64,000 bases of DNA, from contig JAMPIQ010000001.1 in assembly GCA_024699855.1 (NCBI GenBank), positions 4,898,001 through 4,962,000 on the forward strand, written 5' to 3'. Below are positions 10,990 through 21,116 of this stretch, piece after piece. This stretch comes from Aphelenchoides besseyi (taxonomy: Eukaryota; Nematoda; Chromadorea; Rhabditida; Aphelenchoididae). The position numbers and the translations under genes are program-made. Each line of letters begins with the position of its first letter. Position 1 is the stretch's first letter. A model generated the notes under the pieces. That model did no database searches. It was not told where the DNA came from and worked only from the letters and a program-made list of their open reading frames with translations.

Positions 10990-11960
10990 CTCGACCTTTT
11001 CGAAAATCTTACAATTGCTCGTGCCAATAGACATCCTGGATCAGATCCCCCCCGACAGCGGTGACTGCTGATTTCGTTGCGTATTCTCCATGAGGCAACT
11101 CCATATTTTGGCCGTTTAAAAGAGATGATTGTCGATTAGTTGCTTCAGTGTTACGCTTGCTTCTTTGCCTTCTCGTTCTTGCAGCACACAACACTACCAA
11201 ATTCATATAACGATGGCCGCAGTGCACACCAACGTCAACCTAAAAAAGAGTCAAGAAGAGGATTGAGAAACTTACAGAACAACTCCGATGGCAATCAGCA
11301 GAAGGTGCACTGTTAATCAGTCCATGACCGCATCGTATTCCTTAACATCGAACTGAAACGAGGACGTTTAGACGAACTAATCAATATGAACTTACGAATT
11401 TGAAATTCAACGCCGTTAGCTCTGGAGTGACAACGTAATGGACTGTCGTTTTGTAGCCAAAATCATTCAACAATGTTGTTTACAATAACACCCAACAAAC
11501 ACAAACAAAAGAGATTAATCGATTTTTTGGTGTTTCGCGACTGAATTCTCTTCATCATTCAATTGACGTTTGCGATTTGGGGATTTTAGATTCCCCAACT
11601 GTTTGAAGGCCAATTTCTCACCGCTATGTTACACCTCATCCTTAGAAGAACGGACGTTCAGTTGGTAAAAGTCTTTCATCACCGTTTCTATGAGCATCGA
11701 TTTTAACTTCGGATTGCCATAGTTCTTTCACTTGAGTTCCATCGCTTTCGATTTACCTCGGATCGGATAAAGATAAACGACAAGACCTAAAATTAAACTC
11801 TATAGTTGTAAAGGTTCGTATTCTTACTCATTGTAAAGTACTTTTCTCCAACATCATTAACACTTCTTATCATCGAGAGCTCGCCAATAGTCAAAGCGAT
11901 CCTAAAACATGGTCATCAATCAGGTAAACGAACAAACATACCCTAGAATCATACATTCAT
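10990..11960 (-). pseudogene. Unresolved minus-strand exons, possibly a decayed gene
   Basis: Several exon-like blocks with good splice signals occur. One near 11400-11440 reads VVTPELTALNFKF before GTAAGT. A following block near 11325-11360 reads FDVKEYDAVMD and then a stop. A basic, Cys-poor tail frame spans 11009-11227 (ARTRRQRSKRN). A block near 11830-11900 reads ALTIGELSMIRS. I could not join them into one frame: stops intervene and one candidate intron would be too short. It may be one or two fast-evolving genes or a pseudogene. The function is unknown. Confidence 0.25.
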
Positions 11961-12339
11961 TTTTAAAAAGTAACCGAATTTCTTATTGAATTTGAGCACC
12001 AAATTGTTACCAACTTTTGAAATTACTTGGCCTGGTGCTGTTTGCTGTGTCCCAATTGACACCGCTTCCACTTTTGAACGAAACAGTGGTAAGACGACGT
12101 TGCCATCAAAACACTGGACTCAAAGAATCAGGTGCCGAAGACCACGAACTGAAGCCCACGGATCGCATTGAATGGCTTGCGGATTGTAAAAGTCCTCGAA
12201 CATCGTTTGGTGTTGAAGTTACAAAGATCGGAGAGAGAAAAAAGAAACGACACTCCACGACCGTTGAATGAAAAAAGACTCGGAAAACCCATCGGACATC
12301 AACTTAAAAATTTGCATTTAAATTTGTATTTTTATGCAA

Positions 12340-13015
12340 ATTTCGTTGTACTCTTACGACAAGAAGGTTGCAACTCGTGAGTTTCACGTGCTCGAAATCA
12401 GAAGCCATAAAATCACCTCAAAATGCTCGTTGATGATTTGTGAAGTTCAATCCATTGGAAGAGACGCGAATATGAATCCGTTGAAACAGTCACGAATTCG
12501 CGAACGACATCAATCTGCAGTGATGATTGAATTGTTTTGGTGATTTCTAAACAGAAAAAAGTTGTAGATGGTGAAAACGTTGAACATACCAAAGCAATTT
12601 AATTCGCACCCCTCATCGCAACGTGTATTCCCGAATCTGTTTCTGCACGGTGAGAACAAACCATTGACGACAAAAACACACTTCGAGGTATGAGGGCAAA
12701 AGAACGCGCACTGTTGACGCAACAATCTCGAGTATGATTGGCCGTATGGTCTTCCTATCAAACGTTGGAACCATTGACGCAAAGTGCGTTCCCGCATTTG
12801 TGGGAGCATTCCTCAGATTCTTGCGGGATACCGTTGAACAATGCACAGATGACTGCGGCTGTGCAGTGTCCTTTTGTGTTGCTGGAAAGTAGAAGTTTAA
12901 TGTTTGTAAGGGCGCTAAGCTTACTGAGTAGGACCGAAACACAAACGTTTGTCGTGCCGTGATATTACTCGAGCGATATCATGACTTAAAGTAGAAGAAT
13001 TAGAGCACGGGAACG
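12340..13015 (-). CDS. Possible cysteine-rich secreted protein, structure incomplete
   Basis: Candidate exons on the minus strand read, in order, a Cys-rich block (KRLCFGPT), then GHCTAAVICALF with ECSHKCGNALCVN, then QQCAFFCPHTSKC, then RCDEGCELNCF, then an uninterrupted ITKTIQSSLQIDVVREF block. Spacing of the cysteines suggests a repeated small disulphide module. Some exon joins keep phase, but I found neither a signal peptide nor a convincing stop, and short introns here are ambiguous. It may be a real extracellular protein or a decaying gene. Confidence 0.3.
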
Positions 13016-14109
13016 GTCATTTAATGGTCGTCGAACCGTAGAGATGTCCCGCAAGAGATGGTGAACGGAAACCAAAACTTCAGAGACCTTAAACCCTAGA
13101 ACCGAAAGTTGGTTTCGTTTATTTGTCAGTAAGTTAAACTAAAATACTATACACAACTATAACATTTAACGTAATCTCAGAAGAGGAATTCAATTTTCGT
13201 GCATCGAAAGTTTTTAGCATCTCAATGCGATTCAACGGTCGCTCAGTTTTTTGGCAAATTGACGGCCGACACACTGACGAGCCATCGACGGCCATTGGCC
13301 GAATTCTCGACTTTCAAAGGTATTCACGGCTTCGTAATGTTTTGAATTGTGTCGCTTTTTCTAATCTGAGAATTAATATGTTTATCTGAAAAGCAAATGG
13401 ATCGGATCGCAATTTAAGACTCCCAAAGATCACTGGGATATGTTGTCGTTGAACAGATCTCGAGTTATTCCCATGTTAAAAGTCCAAAGCCGACCGACGA
13501 TGATAACCGTTCGGAATGAAAAAAGTTTATTAAGATGCATTTATGTGAATAGTTTGGTTATCAACTGCTATTCAACTTCTAACCATCTGTTGACTTCGTT
13601 TGAGTGTGGAAGTTCGTTGTGAGTATTTTTGGTGGGTTCATGAATCAATTTACCGCTTGCTAGCTACGCATTTGCCCATTTAACTAAAACCAAATAAGTG
13701 CATGATTACAACGATCGAATACGGAAATTGTACCTCAGTGGCAGAATGTTCCGTCGAACAATGTTGCAAACTCTATAGTCTTTTCCACGTGAACTCCGTA
13801 GTGAAAGTGCTCGATCGGCGGGCAGAAGACCAAACTGATTGGAAGGCAGCGAGAATTATAAAAAGACGCGTGGTTCCGAACAAAACAATTGACATCAGCG
13901 ACAGTCAACAGCACGTTTTTTGAAAAGCTGTTCGATGGCAAGAATTCGCTTGCTCATTTTGAGATCCTTTTTCGTCGATTAATTTCGTTTCACATTCAAT
14001 GGCAATTTTACTTCCGCGTTCTTCTTCTTTTCGTCCTCAAACTTGTTGTTTGCTTCTCCGGTCGTTTCCGTTTTTTGATTCACGCGCCAATTTTCCGTTT
14101 CAGAGAAAA
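13016..14109. other. Intergenic
   Basis: No gene seen. The last 8 bases before the next ATG follow a CCGTTTCAG acceptor, a likely trans-splice site for the acyltransferase gene. Confidence 0.5.
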
Positions 14110-16216
14110 ATGTTAAGCCTTCTGTTCCTGTGGTTAACGTACTTTCTGTCATGTGTTCTCGCGTTGATCATCTTTTTGTCGCTCACTGGACAGTCTACGG
14201 GCGTTCGGGAGTTTTGTGCCAAACTTCTGTTGTACATTTTCGAGGTTTGATTGAAACGATTGAACTGTCGAATGCCGAAGCTTTTTAGTGGGCATCGGAG
14301 ATCCGTGCAACGGTCGATCCAACGGTGGTGGCTGATGAAATTTCGAATGTTGGATCAGGAGGCACAGAATCTGAAGAAGAGAAGGCGCAGCGTTTCAAAC
14401 GAAATAACAATCCGAAGAAACGACTACTCACCGATAACAGACGTAAGTCTTGTTTCGTTTGTTATTTGCAAAGTATTTTTCAGCTCTTATCGACCATCAT
14501 TGGAGCGATTTGATCGACGCGAAACTCCATGATCCCGACTACAAACCCAACATAAAAGAGCTTCTGAAGCCGGATCAACACGACCCAAACAAACCGTTGA
14601 CGCCAACGCGTGTGATTGTACGCGAAATCGTTGAAGATACGTTGGAGTTCTTGAGTGCGGGAGTTGAAGCAATCATCGAAGACAAAGTAACGGAGCGATT
14701 TCAAGCCGCCACTTTGGGGAACTGGAATCTGTTGACGCGATCAAGAAAATTTGTTCCATCGAAGTTAGTTTGTGATATGGAAAGTAAGAGTATTGTTTTT
14801 AGTTGGAAATTGGATACCGTTTGGTTTCTTGGAGTTATTTTCCGTTACACCATTCTCCTGCCGGTTCGATTTGCTTTGTTCATAATCGCCACGTTTATGT
14901 TGATTGGAATCTCACTTCTAATCGGCTCGATTCCAAATGAAGAGTAATCGTCCAGTTCTTTCAATTGACAAGCTTTTGTTTATAGATATCGAATTGTTGC
15001 AAACAAATATGCGATGCTATGTTTCTTCCGCATTTTATCTCGTGCCTTTTCGTCCATCATCAAGTTCCACAATACGTAAGTTTGAACTGATGTGAGAGAA
15101 CGATATGGATTTAAGAGAAAATCGACCGACATCGGGAATCGTGGTACGTTCTATCGACTTTCTATTTGAGTGAAATTGAAGTTAAGGTCGCCAATCACAC
15201 GAGTCCAATCGATGTGATGGTTCTTTCGTGTGATAATTGTTATGCAATGATCGGGCAGCGACAAGGAGGATTTCTAGGTTTCATTCAAAAAGCGGTTTCT
15301 CGTTGTGCTCATCACATTTGGTTTGAAAGAACCGAAGCAAAAGACCGATCTTTGGTGCGCAAAAAACTTCAAGAACACGTGAATGATCCGAACAAACTTC
15401 CGATCTTGATTTTTCCAGAAGGCACATGCATCAACAACACATCTGGTTAGTTGAAGATTCATAAGCAATTTATTTAAAGGTTCTTTCAGTAATGATGTTC
15501 AAAAAAGGATCATTTGAGGTATGAGTTGGGGTACTATAATCAATTTATTGATAGATAGGTTTCGGAGACCGTGCATCCAATAGCGCTAAAATACGACAAT
15601 CGTTTGGGTGATGCGTTTTGGAACAGTAGTCAACAAGGTTATTTCCTCTATTTGGTTTCCATGATGACTTCTTGGGCCTTGATGTGTGAAGTATACTATC
15701 TACCGCCAATGACACGCGAAGAAGGAGAAGATCCGGTGAGTACGAATGTTGATTGAATGCGTTTTCAATCCCAATGTTTTAGATCGATTTTGCTCGTCGT
15801 GTGAAGAAACTGATAGCTCAACGTGGAGGCCTTGTAGATCTTGAGTGGGACGGTAATCTCAAACGTACAATGGTATGTTTATAAGCATTGAAATTTATGA
15901 GGTCTCTTTTCTAGGTTCCTGAAAAACTAAAAATCAAACAAAAAGATCGTAAGAACAAACAGTCATTTCAAATATTCATATCCTCTTTTCAGAATTCTAC
16001 GACTATCTGAGTAGAACGCTGCCAATTAATCTGTCAGATCAAACGTATCATGAAATTCGCAAATTAAGTCAAGGGGCGAGTTTTTGAAGTCGGAAGTACA
16101 TTTCCTAATACCCAATAGTTTAGGAGACAAACGATGAAGTATTGGAAGAAATCGAACAACTGATAAGACGCAGAACGACGAGCAAAAATAAACCGGACGG
16201 ATCTCAAGATGACTGA
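14110..16216 (+). CDS. Glycerol-3-phosphate acyltransferase, GPAT3/4 type
   Basis: Thirteen exons: 14110-14244, 14289-14442, 14484-14763, 14803-14943, 14986-15075, 15116-15143, 15187-15445, 15490-15518, 15559-15735, 15783-15872, 15915-15948, 15993-16075 and 16124-16216; 530 aa. An N-terminal membrane helix, a central helix (FLGVIFRYTILLPVRF) and the LPLAT catalytic domain are present. Motifs are VANHTSPIDV (catalytic His and Asp), FPEGTCINNTS and YLPPMTREEGED, then QRGGLVDLEWDG as in vertebrate GPAT3/4. It acylates glycerol-3-phosphate at sn-1 on the ER, the first step of glycerolipid synthesis. C. elegans acl-4 and acl-5 are likely relatives. The last intron uses a GC donor; without it the protein ends 11 bp into that intron, at 16084-16086. 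The downstream exon ends in a polar tail. Confidence 0.94.
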
Positions 16217-16277
16217 GGAAAACTGTTATTCAACTCTTTATGTCAATTGCTTCATACTGTATTTCGAATGAATAGAA

Positions 16278-16935
16278 TTAACGACGAGTAATGGTCCAAT
16301 TTCCTTTGCCCATTAGAACGTAGTTTGTTTGAGTGTCTAAACCGTTCGCAATGGTACGGCGATCACGATCATTGAAACGTGATTCAAAAAGTTCTCTGTA
16401 CATTTGATAGTTAGCAACAGCTTTATAATCAAAACTTTCAATCACTTGCGTCACTTCTTTTGTACGTTGCATACAATTGTAATTGTCGTTGATCTCATGT
16501 TCCTAAAGTAGCTATATTACGAGAGGCTACAGGTATTAGGACTTACGTAAATCTTTTTTGCTATCTCGTACTCTTTCTGGGTTAAATGATTTTTCAACCA
16601 CGCCAATTCATACTTGGCTTGTACCTTTGCCAACTGAATCATTAGGTTATACTCGTCAACCAAGTACTAAATAAACGATTAGACAACACAAGCGAGCCCA
16701 TACCAACCTCGTATTCCGGACTGATGTTTTTATAGCAAGAAGCTAACAAATGTAGAAACTCTGACCTTGTAATGTTCTCTACATAATGGACAGTGACCAT
16801 CCAGTTGTAAAAGCGTCCGTATTCTTCGGGCGGCAAGAGCGATATATCGGGATCGAATTCCATTGGCCCGATTTGACAACAAATAGACAAATTTATAATC
16901 GACCCACAAACGAGCACGAAAGATAGTTTTAACAT
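16278..16935 (-). CDS. Secreted, helix-rich protein of unknown family
   Basis: Exons 16708-16935, 16547-16666 and 16278-16502, all phase 0; 190 aa. A signal peptide (LKLSFVLVCGSIINLSICC) leads into a probably helical body with tyrosine- and glutamate-rich stretches (EYNLMIQLAKVQAKYELAW, KEYEIAKKIY). It has few cysteines and ends GKGNWTITRR. The overall look, a signal peptide plus an alpha-helical body of about 170 aa, resembles secreted helical proteins common in nematodes, but no family motif is recognised. It converges on the acyltransferase gene, with 61 bp between stops, and lies 158 bp downstream of another same-strand gene. Confidence 0.75.
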
Positions 16936-17093
16936 TTTTCAGCTCACGAACTACTCTAAGATCTTTCGTTGCTTGATGGCTAACCTTTATAATCGATAGA
17001 ACAAACAAACTTAGAATATCAACAAAACAGCAAATAAAACCTAAAGTACGATCTTTATTCAAGTATATTGAAGCAAATTCCACAGAACAATGT

Positions 17094-18114
17094 TTATTTT
17101 GCGTAATTCGCAGAAGCTTTTGGACAAACAGTCAGAGACTCCACATTGTGAATGGTGTTCTCGTTATGAGATTGTTCGTCGTACGCGTAGTAACATTCGC
17201 CATTTCCACCGGTCACTTGGTCCCTTTCGAGATCGATCGGTTTCTTGCTGTCCGTCACATCAGTCCATTCACTTGCATGATCTCGATTGGTGTTGAATGG
17301 CTTTCCGTTGTCACTCCAGTTGTCTCCATCGATTGGAAGTTCGTTCGCCTGAAACAAACTCTGCAATGAATTAGCCAAAAGGCTGCTCACATGAAAGACA
17401 TGATTCGGACGAGTACGCGAAAGTTGATCGAATGAATAAGACGGCAATGGACCAATGACTTGTTTCAGTGGTCGAGTAGGTTGAATTGGACAAACCGCAG
17501 TGTCGAGTCTCTCATCACGAATCTCCGAAGCGTTTGATTGGTGTTGTGGAAGCGCGGAAAGACGAGCGTAGACGTTCAAATTGGATTGATCTTCGAAGTC
17601 AAATTCCACTTCTAACTGTTGATTCAACTGGATGGTCGTTTTGAATTCTCCATTCTCCGGTTGAACTCGCAGTTCGGCCGGTTGACTTGGAAGCTGTTCG
17701 ACGGCTAACGGATCAGAAGATTGACGGGTCGAAGAAAAATCTGTTTGCTTCGAACGCAGATCTGAAACTGATCGTACAGAAGAAGTTTATGGTCGTTCTT
17801 ACCACAGACAAGAGTTTCGTATTTGGCCAACGACGATCTCAGTATTTGCTCCACGTTCTCGGCGGATAAACCAGTTGACAGAATGATTTTTCGCACTTTC
17901 TCCACTTCCTCGACGTGTGCCGCAATTTGATCTCGACGCTCTTCAGCGTGACGCTCGAAAATGCTCTCCATCAGTTCGAGTGCTCCTTTCGGATCCAACT
18001 CCATCGTTTCATTGATCCACGAAGGCGACAGATGTTGGGAACGTACTTGCTCGTCCATGAACTAAACAGAAACAGTGAGAGAACAGGAATTCCACTCACT
18101 TCTTGCTTTTCCAT
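17094..18114 (-). CDS. Coiled-coil, largely disordered protein, unknown
   Basis: Exons 18100-18114 (five codons), 17803-18061 and 17094-17761; 313 aa. The start MEKQE is chosen because its exon ends in phase 0 with the next; a longer upstream signal-like frame does not keep phase. Residues about 30-70 (LELMESIFERHAEERRDQ and onward) form a probable coiled coil. The remainder is polar, rich in Ser, Gln, Asn and Pro, and likely disordered, with a few hydrophobic patches (LLANSLQSLFQ). No domain was recognised. The following gene on this strand begins 158 bp downstream, so the pair could be co-transcribed. Confidence 0.65.
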
Positions 18115-18567
18115 TGGCAGAGCGAATTGAGCAACCGACTCGAAAGAACAACGAACCGAGACTGATGATGAAGACCGAATGCAGACTTTTGGTCATTCTG
18201 ATTGCATCGCTAATTGACCGTATTGCTTCTACAGTTCACTTAACACTCCACACCAATCTCGTATAGTAATAACTTTTGCTTAAATGACGCAACGGACATG
18301 AAAAAACAACTACCGATTGTATTCGCCCAAAAAGTAAAAAGCGATCGATTCATCCGCCGACCGTCAATCCGGTTCCTCTCAACACGATTTCGGCTCAGCG
18401 TTTGCTCGGGATTTGGAGCGTTTCAAAATCTCACCAACAGTTCAATGTCAACTCCAAAGTTTGATTGTCGACACAACTCGAGACGCGGTTTCTTTCTTCG
18501 AAAACTCATAAGATTTTACGAGCGAAATGCGCAGAAACGTTGAACGTAAAACTTCTTTTCAGTCCCG
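18115..18567. other. Divergent intergenic region
   Basis: The region separates two diverging genes and probably contains both promoters. A plus-strand frame at 18298-18543 has no support. Confidence 0.5.
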
Positions 18568-18951
18568 ATGTTCTGGTTTCTAGTCACGATCTTCGTTTCC
18601 AGTCTTCCCTTCACTGTTGGCACTCAGTCCGTTTACTCTTGTCCTCTGACTCCCGGCCTGACGGGCGTGTTGCCGGGCTTCAATGGTGGAGTCGGCGAAA
18701 TGTAAGTTGGACTGGCCGATGACTTCTGATGTGAGTTCAGTTGTGGCACCGGTTCTTTTCTTCACTACTGGACCTGTTGTCAAGATTTCCCGTTCGAGTG
18801 TTGTCTCCAATTCGAAGTCTGGGCAATGTGAGTTGAAGTTTAAGAAGCTCTTCATCCGCTCCCGTTTAGCGTCTTCTTTTCGGTTCTGCTCGTGATCTTG
18901 ATTGCCGTTGGACTTTTCTTCTTGGGTCGATATATTTCGTCAAGATATTGA
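18568..18951 (+). CDS. Small Cys-rich single-pass membrane protein (VOPP1/WBP1/Shisa-like)
   Basis: Exons 18568-18701, 18741-18827 and 18870-18951; 100 aa. A signal peptide (WFLVTIFVSSLPFTVG) is followed by a short ectodomain with ICGTGSFLHYWTCCQD and FECCLQFEVW, then one membrane helix (IVFFSVLLVILIAVGLFF) and a very short basic tail. The pattern C-x7-YWTCC-x5-CC-x4-W followed by a helix resembles VOPP1/WBP1L and Shisa-type small membrane proteins, which act as adaptors for trafficking or WW-domain partners. That homology is weak and inferred from spacing. No PPxY motif follows. It is the first of two tightly spaced plus-strand genes. Confidence 0.8.
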
Positions 18952-18969
18952 AATCGTGTTGTGAATGTA

Positions 18970-18975
18970 AATAAA
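18970..18975 (+). promoter_or_regulatory. AATAAA followed by U-rich element
   Basis: An AATAAA lies 18 bp after the stop of the Cys-rich protein, followed by a T-rich run and candidate acceptors near 18998 and 19014. This is the layout of nematode operon junctions, where the upstream 3' end is formed next to the trans-splice site of the next gene. Confidence 0.5.
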
Positions 18976-19026
18976 TTGGTTTCATTTTTGTTTGCAAGTT
19001 CATAAACCGGTCAGACTCTGAACGAA

Positions 19027-19312
19027 ATGCTCGACAATATTCGCAGCGATAATCCGACGGTGTTAGTAATCATATACGTGGTTATTGGCATTTTGGGGAT
19101 CTTGTGAGTTTATGGACTAATGTTTTCATCTGTTGATTGATATTCCAGTGGTATTATCGACGTTCTTTGTTTGATAGTCGAAATCGTGCGTTCGTGTCGT
19201 CGCAAAAGTGGACTTGATTCAGAGGTTTGCTAGTCTCATGAAGGTCTTCTATTTGTTCATTTAGATTCTCGTCGTGGAAAGTGGCGATGCAGCAGTTAAC
19301 GAAGCAATTTAA
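19027..19312 (+). CDS. 66-aa single-pass membrane microprotein
   Basis: Exons 19027-19103, 19149-19224 and 19265-19312; 66 aa. One hydrophobic helix (TVLVIIYVVIGILGIFGII) is followed by a basic SCRRK anchor and a cytosolic tail ending GDAAVNEAI. Three exons with two phase-correct introns in such a short gene argue that it is real. It is too small for a family assignment. It starts 75 bp after the preceding gene, suggesting co-transcription. Confidence 0.7.
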
Positions 19313-19350
19313 GTCGGAATTTTTGTCATGTGAACAAAAGTTATACAAGA

Positions 19351-19356
19351 AATAAA
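19351..19356 (+). promoter_or_regulatory. AATAAA shared 3' region of convergent genes
   Basis: This AATAAA lies 38 bp after the microprotein stop, in the 66-bp gap before the stop of the opposing reductase gene. Confidence 0.5.
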
Positions 19357-19378
19357 CGGGTTGCTTTTATCTACTGAC

Positions 19379-20533
19379 TTAAACTAAACGTGACGGCATC
19401 TTGTTTCCAAGAAGTGCCTGATACACGTTTTCTTCGCCCATTTCGTGTTGTTTTTGACGAGTTTGAACATTCCCGGACGCAATGTGAGGTGTGATCACTG
19501 GAAACGTTTGTATTTAGTCGTCATCACGTTCACTTACGACAATTCACACATCCAAAAAGTGGATGATCTTCGGGCAACGGTTCTGGTTCTGTAACGTCGA
19601 GAGCTGCAGATCCAATTTGGCCCACGAGTAAAGCGTCCATTAGATCGTTAGTGTGAACTACTTTTCCTCGACTGATATTCACGAGAATCGAGTCGGTTTT
19701 CATTTGTTCGAAGACTTTGCGATCGAATTTGTCGACGTTGTCTGCATTGGCCGAAGTCGTAATGAGAAGAAAATCACTTTGAGTTACAAGTTCTTCGAAG
19801 CTCACATACTCATAATTGGGCACTAAAAATGGTGTTAAAGGCGTTGAATAGATTTCGTTTACCGTTTGTCTTCTTATTTCGATTGTGATAAATGATTTTG
19901 CGAGGACGGAAAGGTAGCAGCTTCTCAGCAACGGATTCGCCTATTCTTCCCATTCCGTAGAATCCGATGATCGAGTTCTTTAAACCTTTTCCATTCATGT
20001 ATGACAAACTCCAGTTTTTCCATCCACCACTAAAACGAAGTTCAAAAGTTGGAACGTCAACCTACGCTTTAATCGAATTTGCAGCTTCCGGAATTCGTCG
20101 AGCGATTGCGAGAGTTAAGGCAACACAATGTTCAGCTGTGGCCTCCGTCAAGATGTCATGACCCGCAAATCCAACTCGAATTCCTCTGAACACAAATACG
20201 AAAGCGACTCCCAGTCGTCTTACCGTTTACGACACTCCTCAACGTCAATGTTCTCAGTACCAACCGAAATTGTGACCAAATACTTTAGTTTCTTGGCTGA
20301 AAGATAGTTTTTACAGTTGCAAATCGAAGTCGCAGACCTCGATCCAACAACTCTGCGTCGATTTTGTAATGAGCACGAAAAAAGAAGACTGTTGCTTTTT
20401 CGATGTTCTCCATCACCCACTCTCGCGTTGCTCCAGCGGGATCGGGATTGATGATCAAATCGGCAATAGGCTCCAGTTTCTTGTAATGTAAATCGGCATT
20501 GGAAATCAAAACAATCGGACGCTCTTGACTCAT
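19379..20533 (-). CDS. Glyoxylate/hydroxypyruvate reductase (D-2-hydroxyacid dehydrogenase)
   Basis: Six exons: 20338-20533, 20224-20296, 20066-20185, 19863-20029, 19538-19822 and 19379-19497; 319 aa, the usual size. A CGTTTCAG acceptor two bases before the ATG indicates trans-splicing. The cofactor fold has IIGFYGMGRIGESVA (GxGxxG). The catalytic Arg is in NISRGKVV (about residue 237), the Glu in the DVTEPEP motif and the His in TPHIAS (about 285). The substrate-loop sequence VTISVGTENIDV is intact. It reduces glyoxylate and hydroxypyruvate with NAD(P)H in the cytosol or peroxisome. Related family members prefer other 2-hydroxyacids, so substrate preference is inferred. Confidence 0.92.
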
Positions 20534-21116
20534 AGCTGAAACGATTGGCTTCGCTAAAAACGTTTCAGAATCACGTTGACAGCAATTGAACGCAAAAAAC
20601 TGAACATCCACTCACTTATCATCGAAAACAAAAACTTTCAGCCGTTGAATCGAACCAACGGAAAAGTCTTTTTGAGCAAACAACACGCAGAAAAGCCAAT
20701 TGACTTCAAACTAATAAGCTTCTCGTCGCTGAACTCCTAGAATCGATTAATCGAACGGAAACAGTGAACACGAAACAATCGAGCGTTCCGTTTAACTTAA
20801 GCGAAAGTTCAGCACCGAGTGACCAATGATCTTGTTATTGACATCTCCGTTCGTCAAGATTCTTCCTCGCTCTTGTTTTGATTTTTATCGGAAGACGACA
20901 CGTGAACATCGAACGTTTCCAATAATGTACTATTTATCTTTGTAGCAAACCTCAAAACTTCAAATAAACTCGACAAATAAAATATCGGTAAGGGATAGAA
21001 ATTTAAGAAAGTTGATAAAAATTTGTCTCTAAACATAGTCGGCAGTTTGTCGTATGTCCGTGAAGAGCAAGTACCAAGAAGTAAGAAATTTGCAAAATGA
21101 AAACATTGGAAAAAAG
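20534..21116. other. Intergenic
   Basis: This spacer lies between two minus-strand genes, 583 bp. A minus-strand frame at 20854-21144 has no supporting evidence. Confidence 0.5.

Noticed and set aside
11009..11227. Insulin-B-chain-like CGHRYMNLVVLC
   Set aside because: Cysteine spacing is one residue short and no A-chain cysteines follow.
18115..18210. Signal-peptide-like frame upstream of the coiled-coil gene
   Set aside because: It does not keep phase with the next exon; MEKQE does.
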